Assembly: GCA_964593865.1 (NCBI GenBank)
Contig: CAZQKE010000050.1
Span: 1 to 29,483, forward strand
Source: CAZQKE01 sp964593865
GTDB lineage: Bacteria; Chloroflexota; Anaerolineae; JAAYZQ01
Length of the DNA stretch: 29,483 nt
Reading direction: 5' to 3'
Shown: positions 7,152 to 16,071 of the stretch, piece by piece
How the letters are laid out: the number at the start of each line of letters is the position of its first letter
How positions within the stretch are numbered: the first letter of the stretch is position 1
Made by a program: the position numbers and the translations under genes
Notes under the pieces: generated by a model
The model's input: the letters and a program-made list of their open reading frames with translations, nothing else
Told to the model about the DNA's origin: nothing
Databases searched by the model: none

Positions 7152-8900
7152 GTGAGCGATAACAATCCCAAGTCGCAAGTCGTCAATCCAAAATCCAAAA
7201 TCTATCCCGCCCGACCGCGGGAAACGGCCCAAGTTTGGTTCGACGATGGGCGCGTTTACGAAGGCCCCGTCGGAACGCCGCTGGAAGAGTTTATTCTGGC
7301 CGCCGGGGATGATCCCGCTGCGCCGACGGTGGCAGCCCTCATTGACAACGAGCTGCGGGAGTTGAGCTACCGCGTCGAGGGAGACATTGAAGTCACGCCG
7401 ATCACCATGGCCGAAAGCGACGGCTTTCGCATCTACCGTCGCTCCCTGGCCTTTCTGCTGGCTACGGCGGTCTATGAACTGTTCCCCCATGCCTCCATTT
7501 ATGTGGATCACTCCCTGACCTTTGGCGGCTACTTTTGCCAGGTGCAGGGCCGCCCCGCCTTCACGCCGGAGGAGTTGGCCCGGATTGAAGCCCGGATGCG
7601 CGAAATCGTTGAAGCCGATGAGCCGATCCTCAAAACGCGCGTCCCCTTGAACGAGGCCATTGCTCTCTTCCAAGCGCGGGGGGACGACGATAAGGTGCGG
7701 CTGCTCCGTCGTCGCCGGAAGGATTACCTGACCCTCTATCACCTGCGCGATTTTCGCGATTATTTCCACGGCTACATGGTCCCTTCTACCCGCTACCTTT
7801 CGGTCTTTGGCCTCCAAGCCTGCCCGCCGGGGTTCATCCTGCGTTTTCCCCGCAAAGACCCACCCATGACCCTCCAGCCGGTGGTGGACTATCCCAAGCT
7901 GGTCGGCGTCTTTCGGGAGTACGGTCAGTGGATGGAACTGATGGGCATCCGCGATGTCGGCTCCTTGAACGAAGCCATTGCCGGCGAGCGAATGCGTGAA
8001 ATCGTCCTCGTGGCCGAGGCCCTCCACGAGCAACGGGTGGCCCACATTGCCGAGGAGATTGCCACGCGGCGCGAAGAGGGCAAGGAAGTGCGGCTGATCC
8101 TCATCGCCGGTCCCTCCTCTTCCGGCAAGACCACCTTTTCCAAACGGTTGAGCATTCAGCTGCTGGCCCAGGGCCTGCGTCCCTTTGCCCTGGAACTGGA
8201 CAACTATTTCGTGGATCGGGAAAAAACTCCCCGCGACGAAAAGGGCAATTACGACTTTGAGCATATTGACGCCCTGGATGTCGCCCTGTTCAACGAACAC
8301 CTGCTGCGTCTCCTGGAGGGCAAAGAGGTCACGTTGCCCCGCTACAACTTTCAGACCGGGCAACGGGAGGTGGGCCGCACGGTGCGCATCCGGCCGGATC
8401 AGATCGTCATTGTTGAGGGCATCCACGGTCTGAACCCGGCTCTCATCCCCCACGTGCCGACCGAGCTGACCTATCGCATCTACGTTTCCGCCCTAACCCA
8501 GCTCAACATTGACAAGCACAACCGCGTGCCCACCACCGACACCCGCCTCATCCGCCGCATCGTGCGCGACGCCCGGTATCGCGGCTACTCGGCGCGGCAG
8601 ACCATTGACCGCTGGGGCAGTGTGCGGGCCGGGGAGAAGCGTTGGATCTTTCCGTTCCAGGAGCACGCCGACGTGATGTTCAACTCGGCCCTGCTCTACG
8701 AACTGGCCGTGCTCAAGCCCTTTGCCCAGCCGCTGCTCCTGCAGGTGCGGCACGGGACGCGGGCGCACGTAGAAGCCAAGCGGCTGCTGGCCTTCCTGGA
8801 ATGGTTTGAGCCGATGCCGCCCGACCTGGTCCCCGATAACTCAATCCTGCGCGAATTCGTCGGCGGTAGCATCCTGCGGGATTTCCATGTGGGGGGCTAG
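7152..8900 (+). CDS. Nucleoside (uridine-type) kinase with TGS and ThrRS-editing-like N-terminal domains
   Basis: 582 residues in three parts. About residues 25-88 form a TGS-like domain. About 90-240 resemble the threonyl-tRNA synthetase second additional domain (YRRSLAFLLATAVYELFP). About 290-500 form a P-loop kinase of the uridine kinase/phosphoribulokinase type, with Walker A GPSSSGKTT near residue 319, then LDNYFVDREKTPRDE and VEGIHGLNP. The product is predicted to phosphorylate a nucleoside; the substrate is not readable from sequence. In the editing-like domain the first His of the usual HxxxH is replaced by Phe, so the hydrolytic site is probably dead. The start is a GTG after GAGGAGAG. 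Residues 4-17 are encoded by heptanucleotide repeats (7161-7202). Confidence 0.85.
   Translation: MSDNNPKSQVVNPKSKIYPARPRETAQVWFDDGRVYEGPVGTPLEEFILAAGDDPAAPTVAALIDNELRELSYRVEGDIEVTPITMAESDGFRIYRRSLAFLLATAVYELFPHASIYVDHSLTFGGYFCQVQGRPAFTPEELARIEARMREIVEADEPILKTRVPLNEAIALFQARGDDDKVRLLRRRRKDYLTLYHLRDFRDYFHGYMVPSTRYLSVFGLQACPPGFILRFPRKDPPMTLQPVVDYPKLVGVFREYGQWMELMGIRDVGSLNEAIAGERMREIVLVAEALHEQRVAHIAEEIATRREEGKEVRLILIAGPSSSGKTTFSKRLSIQLLAQGLRPFALELDNYFVDREKTPRDEKGNYDFEHIDALDVALFNEHLLRLLEGKEVTLPRYNFQTGQREVGRTVRIRPDQIVIVEGIHGLNPALIPHVPTELTYRIYVSALTQLNIDKHNRVPTTDTRLIRRIVRDARYRGYSARQTIDRWGSVRAGEKRWIFPFQEHADVMFNSALLYELAVLKPFAQPLLLQVRHGTRAHVEAKRLLAFLEWFEPMPPDLVPDNSILREFVGGSILRDFHVGG
7161..7202 (+). repeat. 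Heptanucleotide tandem repeat in the kinase 5' end
   Basis: Six consecutive 7-mers (AACAATC, CCAAGTC, GCAAGTC, GTCAATC, CAAAATC, CAAAATC) fit a consensus close to NCAAATC. The stretch is AT-rich in a GC-rich window and encodes NNPKSQVVNPKSK at the start of the kinase. Degenerate heptamer arrays of this kind are known as STRRs in cyanobacteria. Confidence 0.7.
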
Positions 8901-9015
8901 GTTGTTGCCCCGACCCGGTCGAAGGTTGCACACCGGAGGCGCAGAACGCGCCGAGGGTTGATTTGGCGTCAGGGCGCAATTGCGGCTCTGTGGATCACAA
9001 TGCAAAGGGACCGAG

Positions 9016-9780
9016 ATGGACGACTTTGACCTGTACGCTCCTTTCTACGACCTGGACTACGGCGACCGGACCGAGGATGTGTGGATGTACCGGCAGTTTG
9101 CCAAGCGGTGCGGTTCGCCGATTTTGGAGTTGGCCTGCGGCACGGGCCGGGTGCTGCTACCCCTGGCCCGGAAAGGTTACCGCGTTACCGGCGTAGACAT
9201 CTCCCCGGCCATGCTGGACGTGGCCCGCCGCAGGGTGGAGGCCGCCGGGTTGGGCGAGCGCGTGACCCTGGTGGAACAGGACATGCGCCGCCTGGACCTG
9301 CCGGAGCGGTTCAACCTGGTCCTGATCGCCGCCAACTCTTTCGCCCACCTGCCCACCCAAGAGGATCAGCTGGCCGCCCTGGATCGCATCCGCCGCCACT
9401 TGCGCCCCGAAGGGCTGTTGGTGATGGATGTGGTCAACCCCGATCCGGTACGCCTTATGGAGGCCAACGGTCAGCTGCGGCTGGAAAAGGAGATAACCGA
9501 TCCGACCGGCGGCCGCCGTCTGCTCAAGTTTGTCGCCCGGCGGATGGATTGGGCTGCCCAGACGCTGCACGTCACCTTTATCGTGGACGAGATGGATGAC
9601 GGGGGCCGGGTCAAGCGCACCGTCTTTCCCTTCGCCATGCGCCTCGTCTACCGCTACGAATTGGAACTGCTCCTGCGGCTGGCCGGGTTTCGGGTGGAGG
9701 CCGTGTACGGCTCCACCGATCTGGACGAATTCGGCGGCGACAGCCCGCAAATGATCGCCGTCGCAAGGCCCGATGGTTGA
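9016..9780 (+). CDS. Class I SAM-dependent methyltransferase
   Basis: 254 residues from an ATG preceded by AAGGGA. The SAM-binding fold is clear: motif I ILELACGTGRVLLPLA near residues 36-51, motif II VTGVDISPAMLDVARRR, and a motif-III-like NLVLIAANSFAHL with a GLLVMDVVNP strand after it. The C-terminal part (about 150-254) is a beta-rich region with an EMDDGGRV turn, typical of methyltransferases related to the glycine/sarcosine or small-molecule type. The substrate cannot be told. An upstream TTG at 8980 is possible but has a poorer ribosome site. It overlaps the next gene by 8 bp, so the two are probably coupled. The 115-bp gap before it holds only a weak GGCGC/GCGCC hairpin (8938-8952). 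Confidence 0.9.
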   Translation: MDDFDLYAPFYDLDYGDRTEDVWMYRQFAKRCGSPILELACGTGRVLLPLARKGYRVTGVDISPAMLDVARRRVEAAGLGERVTLVEQDMRRLDLPERFNLVLIAANSFAHLPTQEDQLAALDRIRRHLRPEGLLVMDVVNPDPVRLMEANGQLRLEKEITDPTGGRRLLKFVARRMDWAAQTLHVTFIVDEMDDGGRVKRTVFPFAMRLVYRYELELLLRLAGFRVEAVYGSTDLDEFGGDSPQMIAVARPDG

Positions 9781-11977
9781 ACCGATGTTGCGCCGCGCCC
9801 TGGCCCTCCTCCTGATCCTTTGCGCCCTCGGCGGCTGCGGCAGGCCGACGCCGACCGCGCCCCCTCCGACGGCGTTGGCCGGGGTGACCGTTGCCCCCAC
9901 GGCGACGGCAACGCCCACCGCGCCCCCGACCGCGACGGCGACGGGCACGCTTCCCCCCACGGCCACGCCGACCGCCACCTCCACCCCCTCACCGACGGCC
10001 ACGCCCACCCCTACCCTGCCGCCCCGCCGGACGCCCACAGCCGCCGAGCCGTGGCCCCTGGCCCTGGGTTGGTCCTTTGACGCCAACGGCCACCTGACCG
10101 CCGGGGCGATCACCACCCTGCACGGACGCCCTGCCTTTCTCCTGGCCTCCCTGGGCCGCACCCTCTACGCCCTGGACGCCGAGGGCCGCCCTTTGTGGCG
10201 GGCGCGGTTGGCGGGACCGGCCTATGCCTTGGCGGTCCTGGAAGGCGAACGGATCGCCGTGGGCGACGATGCCGGGTTCGTCACCCTGCTGGATGCCGAC
10301 GGGCAGCGGCTGTGGCGCGCCGAGCTGGGCAGCCGCGTCACCGCCCTGGCCCCCCGGCCGGGCGGTGTGCTGGCCGGGGGATGGGATGAGCGGCTGACCC
10401 TCCTGACCGACGGCGGCGACATCCTCTGGCAGGTGGACCTGGACGGCCCGGTGAGCGGCATCGCCACCCTGCCGGGCCTGGCCCTGGCCGCCACCCGGCA
10501 AGGCACGGTCGTGGCCCTGGACCCCGGCGGAGCGGAGGTGTGGCGCTTCCGAGGGGATGCCCCCATCACCGGCCTGGGGACGATGGGGGACGAGGTCCTG
10601 GTCGGCGTGCAGGATGGCCGCTTGCTGGCCCTGGACGCGGCGGGCGGCCTGCGCTGGCAGCGCGACCTGGGGGAGGGCGGCCCCCTGTGGCAGGCTGCTT
10701 CTCCGGACGGCGTCCCCGCCGTGGTCGTCGGCACGGGAGGCGCGGAGCCGAGCCTGCTCCTCTTGCAGGGCGACGGTGCGGCCCTGTGGCGCATCGCCCT
10801 GCCCGCCCCGGCAGGCGCGGTGGCGGTCCTGGGGGATGATGCCCTCCTGGTCGGCCTGATGGACGGGCAGGTGCAGCTCTACGATGCGCAAGGGCGGCGG
10901 CGCGGCGCGGTCCACGCCGGGCTGCCGGTCTGGGGCCTGGCGGTGGAAGGGGACCGCCTGTTGGCCCTGGCCGACGTGGTCGCCCGGCGGCTGCACCGCG
11001 CCGAGGGGGAACGGGGTGGGGCCTGGCTGCCGCCCCCGCCCCTGGTCCCCGCCCCGGAGCCGCCCCCCGCCGAACCGGGAGAAGCGGTCCTGGTCTTTTT
11101 GGGCGACGTTTCGCCGGGGCGCAGCATGGAGCGGGCGTTGGACCGTTACGGTCCGGCGGTCCCCTGGGCCGGGTTGGAGCCGCTGCTGCGGGGGGCGGAC
11201 CTGGCCGTAGCCAACCTGGAGGGCGTGTTGACGACGCTGGGACGTCCCCTTTCCAAACCCTACCTGATCCGCGCCCACCCCCGCCACGGGGCGATGCTGG
11301 CCGCCGGGGACCTGGACCTGGTGACGCTGGCCAACAACCACGCCCTGGACTATGGGGAGACGGGGTTGGATCAAACGCTGGACACGCTGGCGGGGCCGGG
11401 GATCGCCGTCGTAGGTGCGGGGCGCTCGGCGGCGGAGGCCCACCGCCCGGCCCTGTTTGAGCGGCAGGGCGTGCGGCTGGCCGTGCTGGGCTATGCCGCC
11501 GCCCGCTGGAACGGCTCCGCCGATGTGCCCGCCACCGACCGGATCGCCTGGGCGGAGGTGGAGCAGATCCGGGCCGATGTGCAGGCCGCCCGTCGGCAGG
11601 CCGATGTGGTCATCGTCCTGCTCCACGCCGGGACCGAGTACGCGGCCACTCCCTCACCCGATCAGATGGCCGCCGCCCGCGCCGCCGTCGAGGCCGGGGC
11701 CGCCCTGGTCGTCGGCCATCACCCCCACGTGACCCAGACGGTGGAGCGATGGGGGGAGGGCCTCATCGTCTACAGCCTGGGCGACGCCGTATTTGACATC
11801 CCCCGCCCGGCGGCCATGCGCGGCCACCTGCTGCGCGTTTCCGTCACGCGGCAGGGCGTAAAGCGGGCCGAACTGTGGCCTTTTTGGATCGACGCCGCCC
11901 AGGGCTACCGGCCCCGCCTGCTGGACGATGGGCAAGGGGCAGCCCGTTTCACGATCATCTACTCCGACACCAAGTAG
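9773..11977 (+). CDS. Lipoprotein: PQQ-like beta-propeller fused to CapA (poly-gamma-glutamate/metallophosphatase-like) domain
   Basis: 734 residues. The signal peptide ends in lipobox LGGC (Cys near residue 22), followed by a Thr/Pro/Ala linker to about residue 90. About 95-420 are roughly seven PQQ/WD-type repeats (LYALDAEGRPLWRA, VVALDPGGAEVWRF). A proline-rich hinge leads to a CapA domain at about 440-700, with LGDVSPGR, ANLEGVL, LANNHALDYGE, LLHAGTEY, GHHPHV and YSLGDAVFD. CapA proteins have a calcineurin-like fold and are tied to poly-gamma-glutamate capsule formation. The propeller probably binds a ligand or partner outside the membrane. ATG at 9785 is an alternative start. Its 3' end overlaps the convergent membrane protein gene by 19 bp. 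Confidence 0.9.
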   Translation: MVEPMLRRALALLLILCALGGCGRPTPTAPPPTALAGVTVAPTATATPTAPPTATATGTLPPTATPTATSTPSPTATPTPTLPPRRTPTAAEPWPLALGWSFDANGHLTAGAITTLHGRPAFLLASLGRTLYALDAEGRPLWRARLAGPAYALAVLEGERIAVGDDAGFVTLLDADGQRLWRAELGSRVTALAPRPGGVLAGGWDERLTLLTDGGDILWQVDLDGPVSGIATLPGLALAATRQGTVVALDPGGAEVWRFRGDAPITGLGTMGDEVLVGVQDGRLLALDAAGGLRWQRDLGEGGPLWQAASPDGVPAVVVGTGGAEPSLLLLQGDGAALWRIALPAPAGAVAVLGDDALLVGLMDGQVQLYDAQGRRRGAVHAGLPVWGLAVEGDRLLALADVVARRLHRAEGERGGAWLPPPPLVPAPEPPPAEPGEAVLVFLGDVSPGRSMERALDRYGPAVPWAGLEPLLRGADLAVANLEGVLTTLGRPLSKPYLIRAHPRHGAMLAAGDLDLVTLANNHALDYGETGLDQTLDTLAGPGIAVVGAGRSAAEAHRPALFERQGVRLAVLGYAAARWNGSADVPATDRIAWAEVEQIRADVQAARRQADVVIVLLHAGTEYAATPSPDQMAAARAAVEAGAALVVGHHPHVTQTVERWGEGLIVYSLGDAVFDIPRPAAMRGHLLRVSVTRQGVKRAELWPFWIDAAQGYRPRLLDDGQGAARFTIIYSDTK

Positions 11978-13749
11978 ATGACCTCCGGCAGCACGAAATG
12001 TTCGCCCAGCACCGCACCGTCCGGGCCGGTGACGACCAACCAGTCATTCCGACCGAAGGGGTGCAGGCTGATGGTCAGGCGGTATGTACCGGGAGCGGCA
12101 TCGGCAGGCACGGCCAACAGGTGACGCGAGGCCAGGGGGACCCCCGGCGGCCAGCGGTCGGTCGTATCGCGCCCGGCGGTGGGTGAGCCGTCGACGTACA
12201 TGACAAAGCGGCCCTCCTCATCCACCAGTTTAATGAGGGCCATCAGGTCCCGGTCAATGGGCCGTTCCGCCTGCCAATAAAGGTCCAGGATCAGTTTTTC
12301 CCCCGGTCGCACGGTGTTGCTTTCCAGGCGATAGGCCAGCAGCCGCACATCGCCCCAGCGCACATTGAGGGGAGTCGCCGCAGCCAACTCTTCCGACGTG
12401 GCGACGGGAGCCGGGGCATGGACCGGCCCGATGTAGCGCAGGGGGGTGACGACCGCCAGCAACAGCATCCCGCCGACCAGCCCCCCCAGGGCGGCCCGCC
12501 GGGCGCGGCCCCGCGCCCACCAGGCCCAGCCCTTGACCAGGATGAGCATAACCGTCGGCAGCAAGGGGTAGATGAGCCGCCCCTGGTCCGTGCCCAACAC
12601 CGTCGCCGTCCAGTGCAGCAGGGAAGCCAGGGTGATGGCCGCGTGCAGTCCCAGCAGGCCCAGCATCCGGCGCAGGGCGGCATCCAGCCGGGGCCAACGG
12701 CGCAGCAGCCAGGCAACGAATCCCGCCGCCCCCACCAAGCACACCCCACCGATGATCCGGTAGATGAACTCGTCGAACCGGATGCCGATCCATCCCAGCC
12801 AGAAGGAGCGGAACAACCCCTTGAATAGCCAGACCAGCACGTCGGCGGTCAGGCCGCCTTCACGCAGGGCGTTGATCTGCAACAGGAAGGACCAGCCCAA
12901 GGGGTCGCCGAAGAGCCGCCAGTTGCGCCAAAAATACCACCCGGCGATAAGGCCCGCCAGCCCGAAAACGATCCCGCCGGAGAGCAACGCTTGCCCCAAC
13001 CTCCGCCGCCGGCCGACCTGGCGCGCCGCGACGATCAGCAGGGCCAGCCCCACAACCGGCAGCAGGGCGATGGCGTTGGCCTTGCTCAATAGGCCCAGGC
13101 CCAGCAGCAGGCCCAGGAGGAAGCTACGCTTCAGGATGGGAGTCTGCTCTTCCTCGCGGAGAAGGGCAGCCGTTTGCCACAATACCAGGGCAGAGATGGC
13201 CGTTGCCAGGTTGTCGTTGTTGACCACGGCGGACATGAACAGGAATTGGGGCGTAAAGGCCGTCAGTCCGGCCATGGTCAGGCGGATGAGGGGCTGCCGG
13301 GGAAAGAGCACCCGGCCCAACTGGTAGACGGCCCAGACCGTCACCGCGCCGCAAAAGATGGAGAGCAAGCGGACCAGATGCCAGGCCAATGCCCAGCCCC
13401 GATAAGGCCAGGATTCGGCGGCGGTGTGGAGAAGCAGGTTCTTGGGGGCGCGGGGATCGGCTACGTCATAGTGGGCGTTGTGGCGCACGGCAAAGGGCGC
13501 GTCGGGCAGGTCCTCTATCCGGAAGGTAAGGACCGCCCCCAGGGCGTAGTAGAGGGGCGGTTGAAAGGCCTCATGCTCCTCCGTGGTGGTGGGCAACCGC
13601 CCGTGCCGGGCCAGGTAGCGGATGTAGGTGAAATGAGGAACTTCGTCGGGGGCTTCGCCCAGGGGAATGGTCAAGCTGTACCACAACGCCAGGGCGACAA
13701 AGAGCAACAAGATCCCCGTGAGCAGCAGGCAAGACCGATCCTGAACCAT
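11959..13749 (-). CDS. GT-C type membrane glycosyltransferase (DUF2142/GT39-like) with C-terminal beta domain
   Basis: 596 residues with about 10-12 transmembrane helices up to residue 455. The first luminal loop carries GEAPDEVPHF, the acidic motif placement of GT-C enzymes that use polyprenyl-phosphate sugars. FQPPLYYALGA and VVNNDNLATA are typical of DUF2142/ArnT-like proteins. Residues about 460-596 form a soluble beta-sandwich (VRPGEKLILDLYW, APGTYRLTISLHP) that recurs in the neighbouring 755-residue protein. The likely start is the ATG at 13749, with AGGTGAGG before it; a GTG at 13758 is less well placed. It follows the larger GT-C gene by 54 bp. It probably transfers a sugar to an extracellular acceptor; donor and acceptor are unknown. 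Confidence 0.8.
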   Translation of the reverse strand: MVQDRSCLLLTGILLLFVALALWYSLTIPLGEAPDEVPHFTYIRYLARHGRLPTTTEEHEAFQPPLYYALGAVLTFRIEDLPDAPFAVRHNAHYDVADPRAPKNLLLHTAAESWPYRGWALAWHLVRLLSIFCGAVTVWAVYQLGRVLFPRQPLIRLTMAGLTAFTPQFLFMSAVVNNDNLATAISALVLWQTAALLREEEQTPILKRSFLLGLLLGLGLLSKANAIALLPVVGLALLIVAARQVGRRRRLGQALLSGGIVFGLAGLIAGWYFWRNWRLFGDPLGWSFLLQINALREGGLTADVLVWLFKGLFRSFWLGWIGIRFDEFIYRIIGGVCLVGAAGFVAWLLRRWPRLDAALRRMLGLLGLHAAITLASLLHWTATVLGTDQGRLIYPLLPTVMLILVKGWAWWARGRARRAALGGLVGGMLLLAVVTPLRYIGPVHAPAPVATSEELAAATPLNVRWGDVRLLAYRLESNTVRPGEKLILDLYWQAERPIDRDLMALIKLVDEEGRFVMYVDGSPTAGRDTTDRWPPGVPLASRHLLAVPADAAPGTYRLTISLHPFGRNDWLVVTGPDGAVLGEHFVLPEVIYLVSE

Positions 13750-13803
13750 TATCCTCACCTGAAAATCACAGACGGAGACAACACGGCTTCCCTTCCGCAG
13801 TCT

Positions 13804-16071
13804 CTACGGCGCGACGACCTCAATCTCGCCCAAAAGCACCCTCCGCCCATCGGTAGGCGCATCGGCGGCCACGATAGACAGGTTGTGCATGGTCGGATAT
13901 TCGTACATCCCTGCCCACAGGCGGTAGTCTCCCGGCGGCAGGTCGGCGGGCAGGACCAGGGCATGGGGATCGGCCACGACCTCGCCCGGCAGCCAACGGG
14001 CGACGGGCGTAAAGCCACCGCCGGGGTCGCCGTCATGCTGAGCCGGTTGGCGCGTCGTGGCCGCATCGGTCAGGTGGACAAAGACCTTGTACTCTCCACG
14101 CAATCTATCCAGGGCCAGCCAGTAGAGTGTGACGTTCACCACATCTCCGGGATGGTAGCGCGCCGCGCCGACTTCAAAGGATTGCAGAACGACCAAATTG
14201 TCCAGGTTGGCATTGACCTCATGAACCCGCTGCATACGGCCGTTGGGCCACAGGATACCGGCCAGCAGGACCGCCGCCGGGACCAGGTGCAAAACCGCAA
14301 CGCCCAGGGCGGAGGCCGCCGTACCTTGTCCTCCCCCCCGGCTGCGCCAGGCATACACGCCCAACGCCACGCCCGTCATCAAAGCGGCTACCGACGAAAG
14401 GAGCATCCCTCCCCACCGGGGCGGAGTCAAAGCCAGATGCAGCGTCAGCGGCCCCGTACCCGGCGGCAGGCTGAATGAAGCCAAACCGAGATCGCCGACG
14501 GCCCGCGCCGGGACGATCCGACCCTGCCATTTCGCCTGCCAGCCGGGGAAATAGAACTGGTGCAAAATCAGGTCCGCTCCCTGGGGAGCGTCTATCTCCA
14601 TCGCATAGGCGGTGTAGCCCACGCCGACAAGCGACAGAGCACCTCCCGTCAGGGAAGGCAACGTAACCGCTCCCGCGCCCGACGGGGCCTCCGCTTCCGC
14701 CGGGGGATGGGAGATGGCCCAACGCTGCTCCCGCACCCAGACGGGCACGTACTCGCCGGTCCACGTCGTGCCGATCTGGTTCAGCTCCCGATCCTGATGC
14801 CACATCCCGGCTACCGAAAGGTCGGGGGCGGAAGGGACAACGGGCAAGGACCAGATCGCCCAAGCTGTCGCAACCGCCAGGATCGCCGCGCCCCCCACCG
14901 GCTGCCTCCATCCCTCCCGGCGGCCAATTGCCTGAAGGACGACGCCCCCCAGCAACGCCGTGCTCAAGACCGTCAGGGATTGGAAACGCCAGGGATATTG
15001 GAGAAAGGCCAATCCCTTCTCAAAAAGATGCCAGAGGGGGAGCGAGGCCGTGGTCAGCATCAAAATAGAAGCAGCGGCCACCAGCAGCCAAAAAGCGGAA
15101 AACGGCCAAAGCCGCCGGACGCGCCACGATAAGATCAAAGCAGCAACCAAAAGGCCCGTCTGCACCCAGCCTAGGCGAAAGACGCTGGGGGTTTCCACGG
15201 TGTAATCATACGCCGGGTCCCAAGCGAGCAGATCACCGGGGGATAGGAGGTGGTTCTGATACCCCTGCGACGCACCGCTCCCCAACCCCACATATCCCGA
15301 TTCGGTCAAGACCGGCAACCAGTAGAACGCGCTCAAGACCATCGCTGCTGCCAAAGTCAATGCAACCATCCCCCAAAGGGGGAATTCCCATTTTCGCCAA
15401 AGCAGCAAGAGCAGATAGCCGATCAGCACGGGGGCAAAGATCAAGGCGGAAAGGCTATGGGTCACGATCAAGGCGGTGAGGGACAACGCTGCCAGGGCCG
15501 GGTAGAGCGGTTGCCGTTGCCTTACGATCAGGCGGTGGAAAGCCCAGAGGATAAGGGGAAACCAGACAAAGGCCAGAAACTCGGCGACCGCCCCCCGGAT
15601 GTAGAGATCAATGAGATGGTAAGGTAAGACGGCATAGAGCACGGCAGCAACAAGGGCCGGACCGCGATCTAGGTACAACCGTGCAAAGAGATAAAGGCTC
15701 CAGGCGGAGGCGATCAGCCCCATCGCCAGGATCAGTTTCATGGTCAGGGTTACGTCCAGCCCCAGCAGGGTAAAGGGTAGGCCCCAGTAGTAGCTCAACG
15801 GGCCGTAAAAATTGAGCACCGGCTGTCCGTAGCCAAAGGCAAATTCGGGGAACCAGCGGGGATACCATGCCCCGGCCCGCACCGCCCGGTCCAGGGCGGC
15901 CAGACGATGTAGGTGAAAGTCGCCGTCGTGGGAGATGAAAAAGGGGCCGGTCAACAGCAACGGCAACAGTGCAGGCAGAAGGAGCATAACGATTCCCAGG
16001 CCCGCCGGGATGCGAGCCTGGGAACGGAACGACGATCTTGTCTTTGCGCGAGGACCACCGATCAGGTGCAA
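13804..16071 (-). CDS. Large GT-C-like membrane protein (6-pyruvoyl-tetrahydropterin synthase-related membrane family) with C-terminal beta domain
   Basis: 755 residues. About 11 transmembrane helices span residues 25-400. An acidic loop FISHDGDFHLHRLAALDRAVRAG follows the first helix, then WYPRWFPEFAFGYGQPVLNFYGPLSYY, a pattern I associate with the PTPS-related membrane domain family and YfhO/GT-C-like proteins. Residues 400-600 are mostly periplasmic beta structure with two more helices near 545-600, and the last 130 residues repeat the beta-sandwich of the neighbouring protein (YHPGDVVNVTLYW, PPGDYRLWAGMY). The start is a TTG at 16071 after a G-run, overlapping the penicillin-binding protein's stop by 10 bp. 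It probably takes part in surface glycan assembly; the exact reaction is unknown. Confidence 0.78.
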   Translation of the reverse strand: MHLIGGPRAKTRSSFRSQARIPAGLGIVMLLLPALLPLLLTGPFFISHDGDFHLHRLAALDRAVRAGAWYPRWFPEFAFGYGQPVLNFYGPLSYYWGLPFTLLGLDVTLTMKLILAMGLIASAWSLYLFARLYLDRGPALVAAVLYAVLPYHLIDLYIRGAVAEFLAFVWFPLILWAFHRLIVRQRQPLYPALAALSLTALIVTHSLSALIFAPVLIGYLLLLLWRKWEFPLWGMVALTLAAAMVLSAFYWLPVLTESGYVGLGSGASQGYQNHLLSPGDLLAWDPAYDYTVETPSVFRLGWVQTGLLVAALILSWRVRRLWPFSAFWLLVAAASILMLTTASLPLWHLFEKGLAFLQYPWRFQSLTVLSTALLGGVVLQAIGRREGWRQPVGGAAILAVATAWAIWSLPVVPSAPDLSVAGMWHQDRELNQIGTTWTGEYVPVWVREQRWAISHPPAEAEAPSGAGAVTLPSLTGGALSLVGVGYTAYAMEIDAPQGADLILHQFYFPGWQAKWQGRIVPARAVGDLGLASFSLPPGTGPLTLHLALTPPRWGGMLLSSVAALMTGVALGVYAWRSRGGGQGTAASALGVAVLHLVPAAVLLAGILWPNGRMQRVHEVNANLDNLVVLQSFEVGAARYHPGDVVNVTLYWLALDRLRGEYKVFVHLTDAATTRQPAQHDGDPGGGFTPVARWLPGEVVADPHALVLPADLPPGDYRLWAGMYEYPTMHNLSIVAADAPTDGRRVLLGEIEVVAP

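Noticed and set aside
7161..7202. Heptamer array as a CRISPR or protein-binding iteron array
   Set aside because: Units are 7 bp with no spacers, degenerate, and lie within a coding start; there are no cas or replication genes nearby.
5853..8453. 866-codon open frame antisense to mnmA, the 3-TM gene and the kinase
   Set aside because: It lies opposite three well supported genes and encodes a His/Gln/Arg/Gly-rich product typical of antisense frames in GC-rich DNA, with no domain or ribosome site.
8938..8952. GGCGC-AGAAC-GCGCC hairpin as a terminator after the kinase
   Set aside because: The stem is only 5 bp and there is no T-run.
9989..11626. 545-codon open frame on - opposite the CapA lipoprotein gene
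   Set aside because: Gln/Arg/Gly-rich shadow with no motif.
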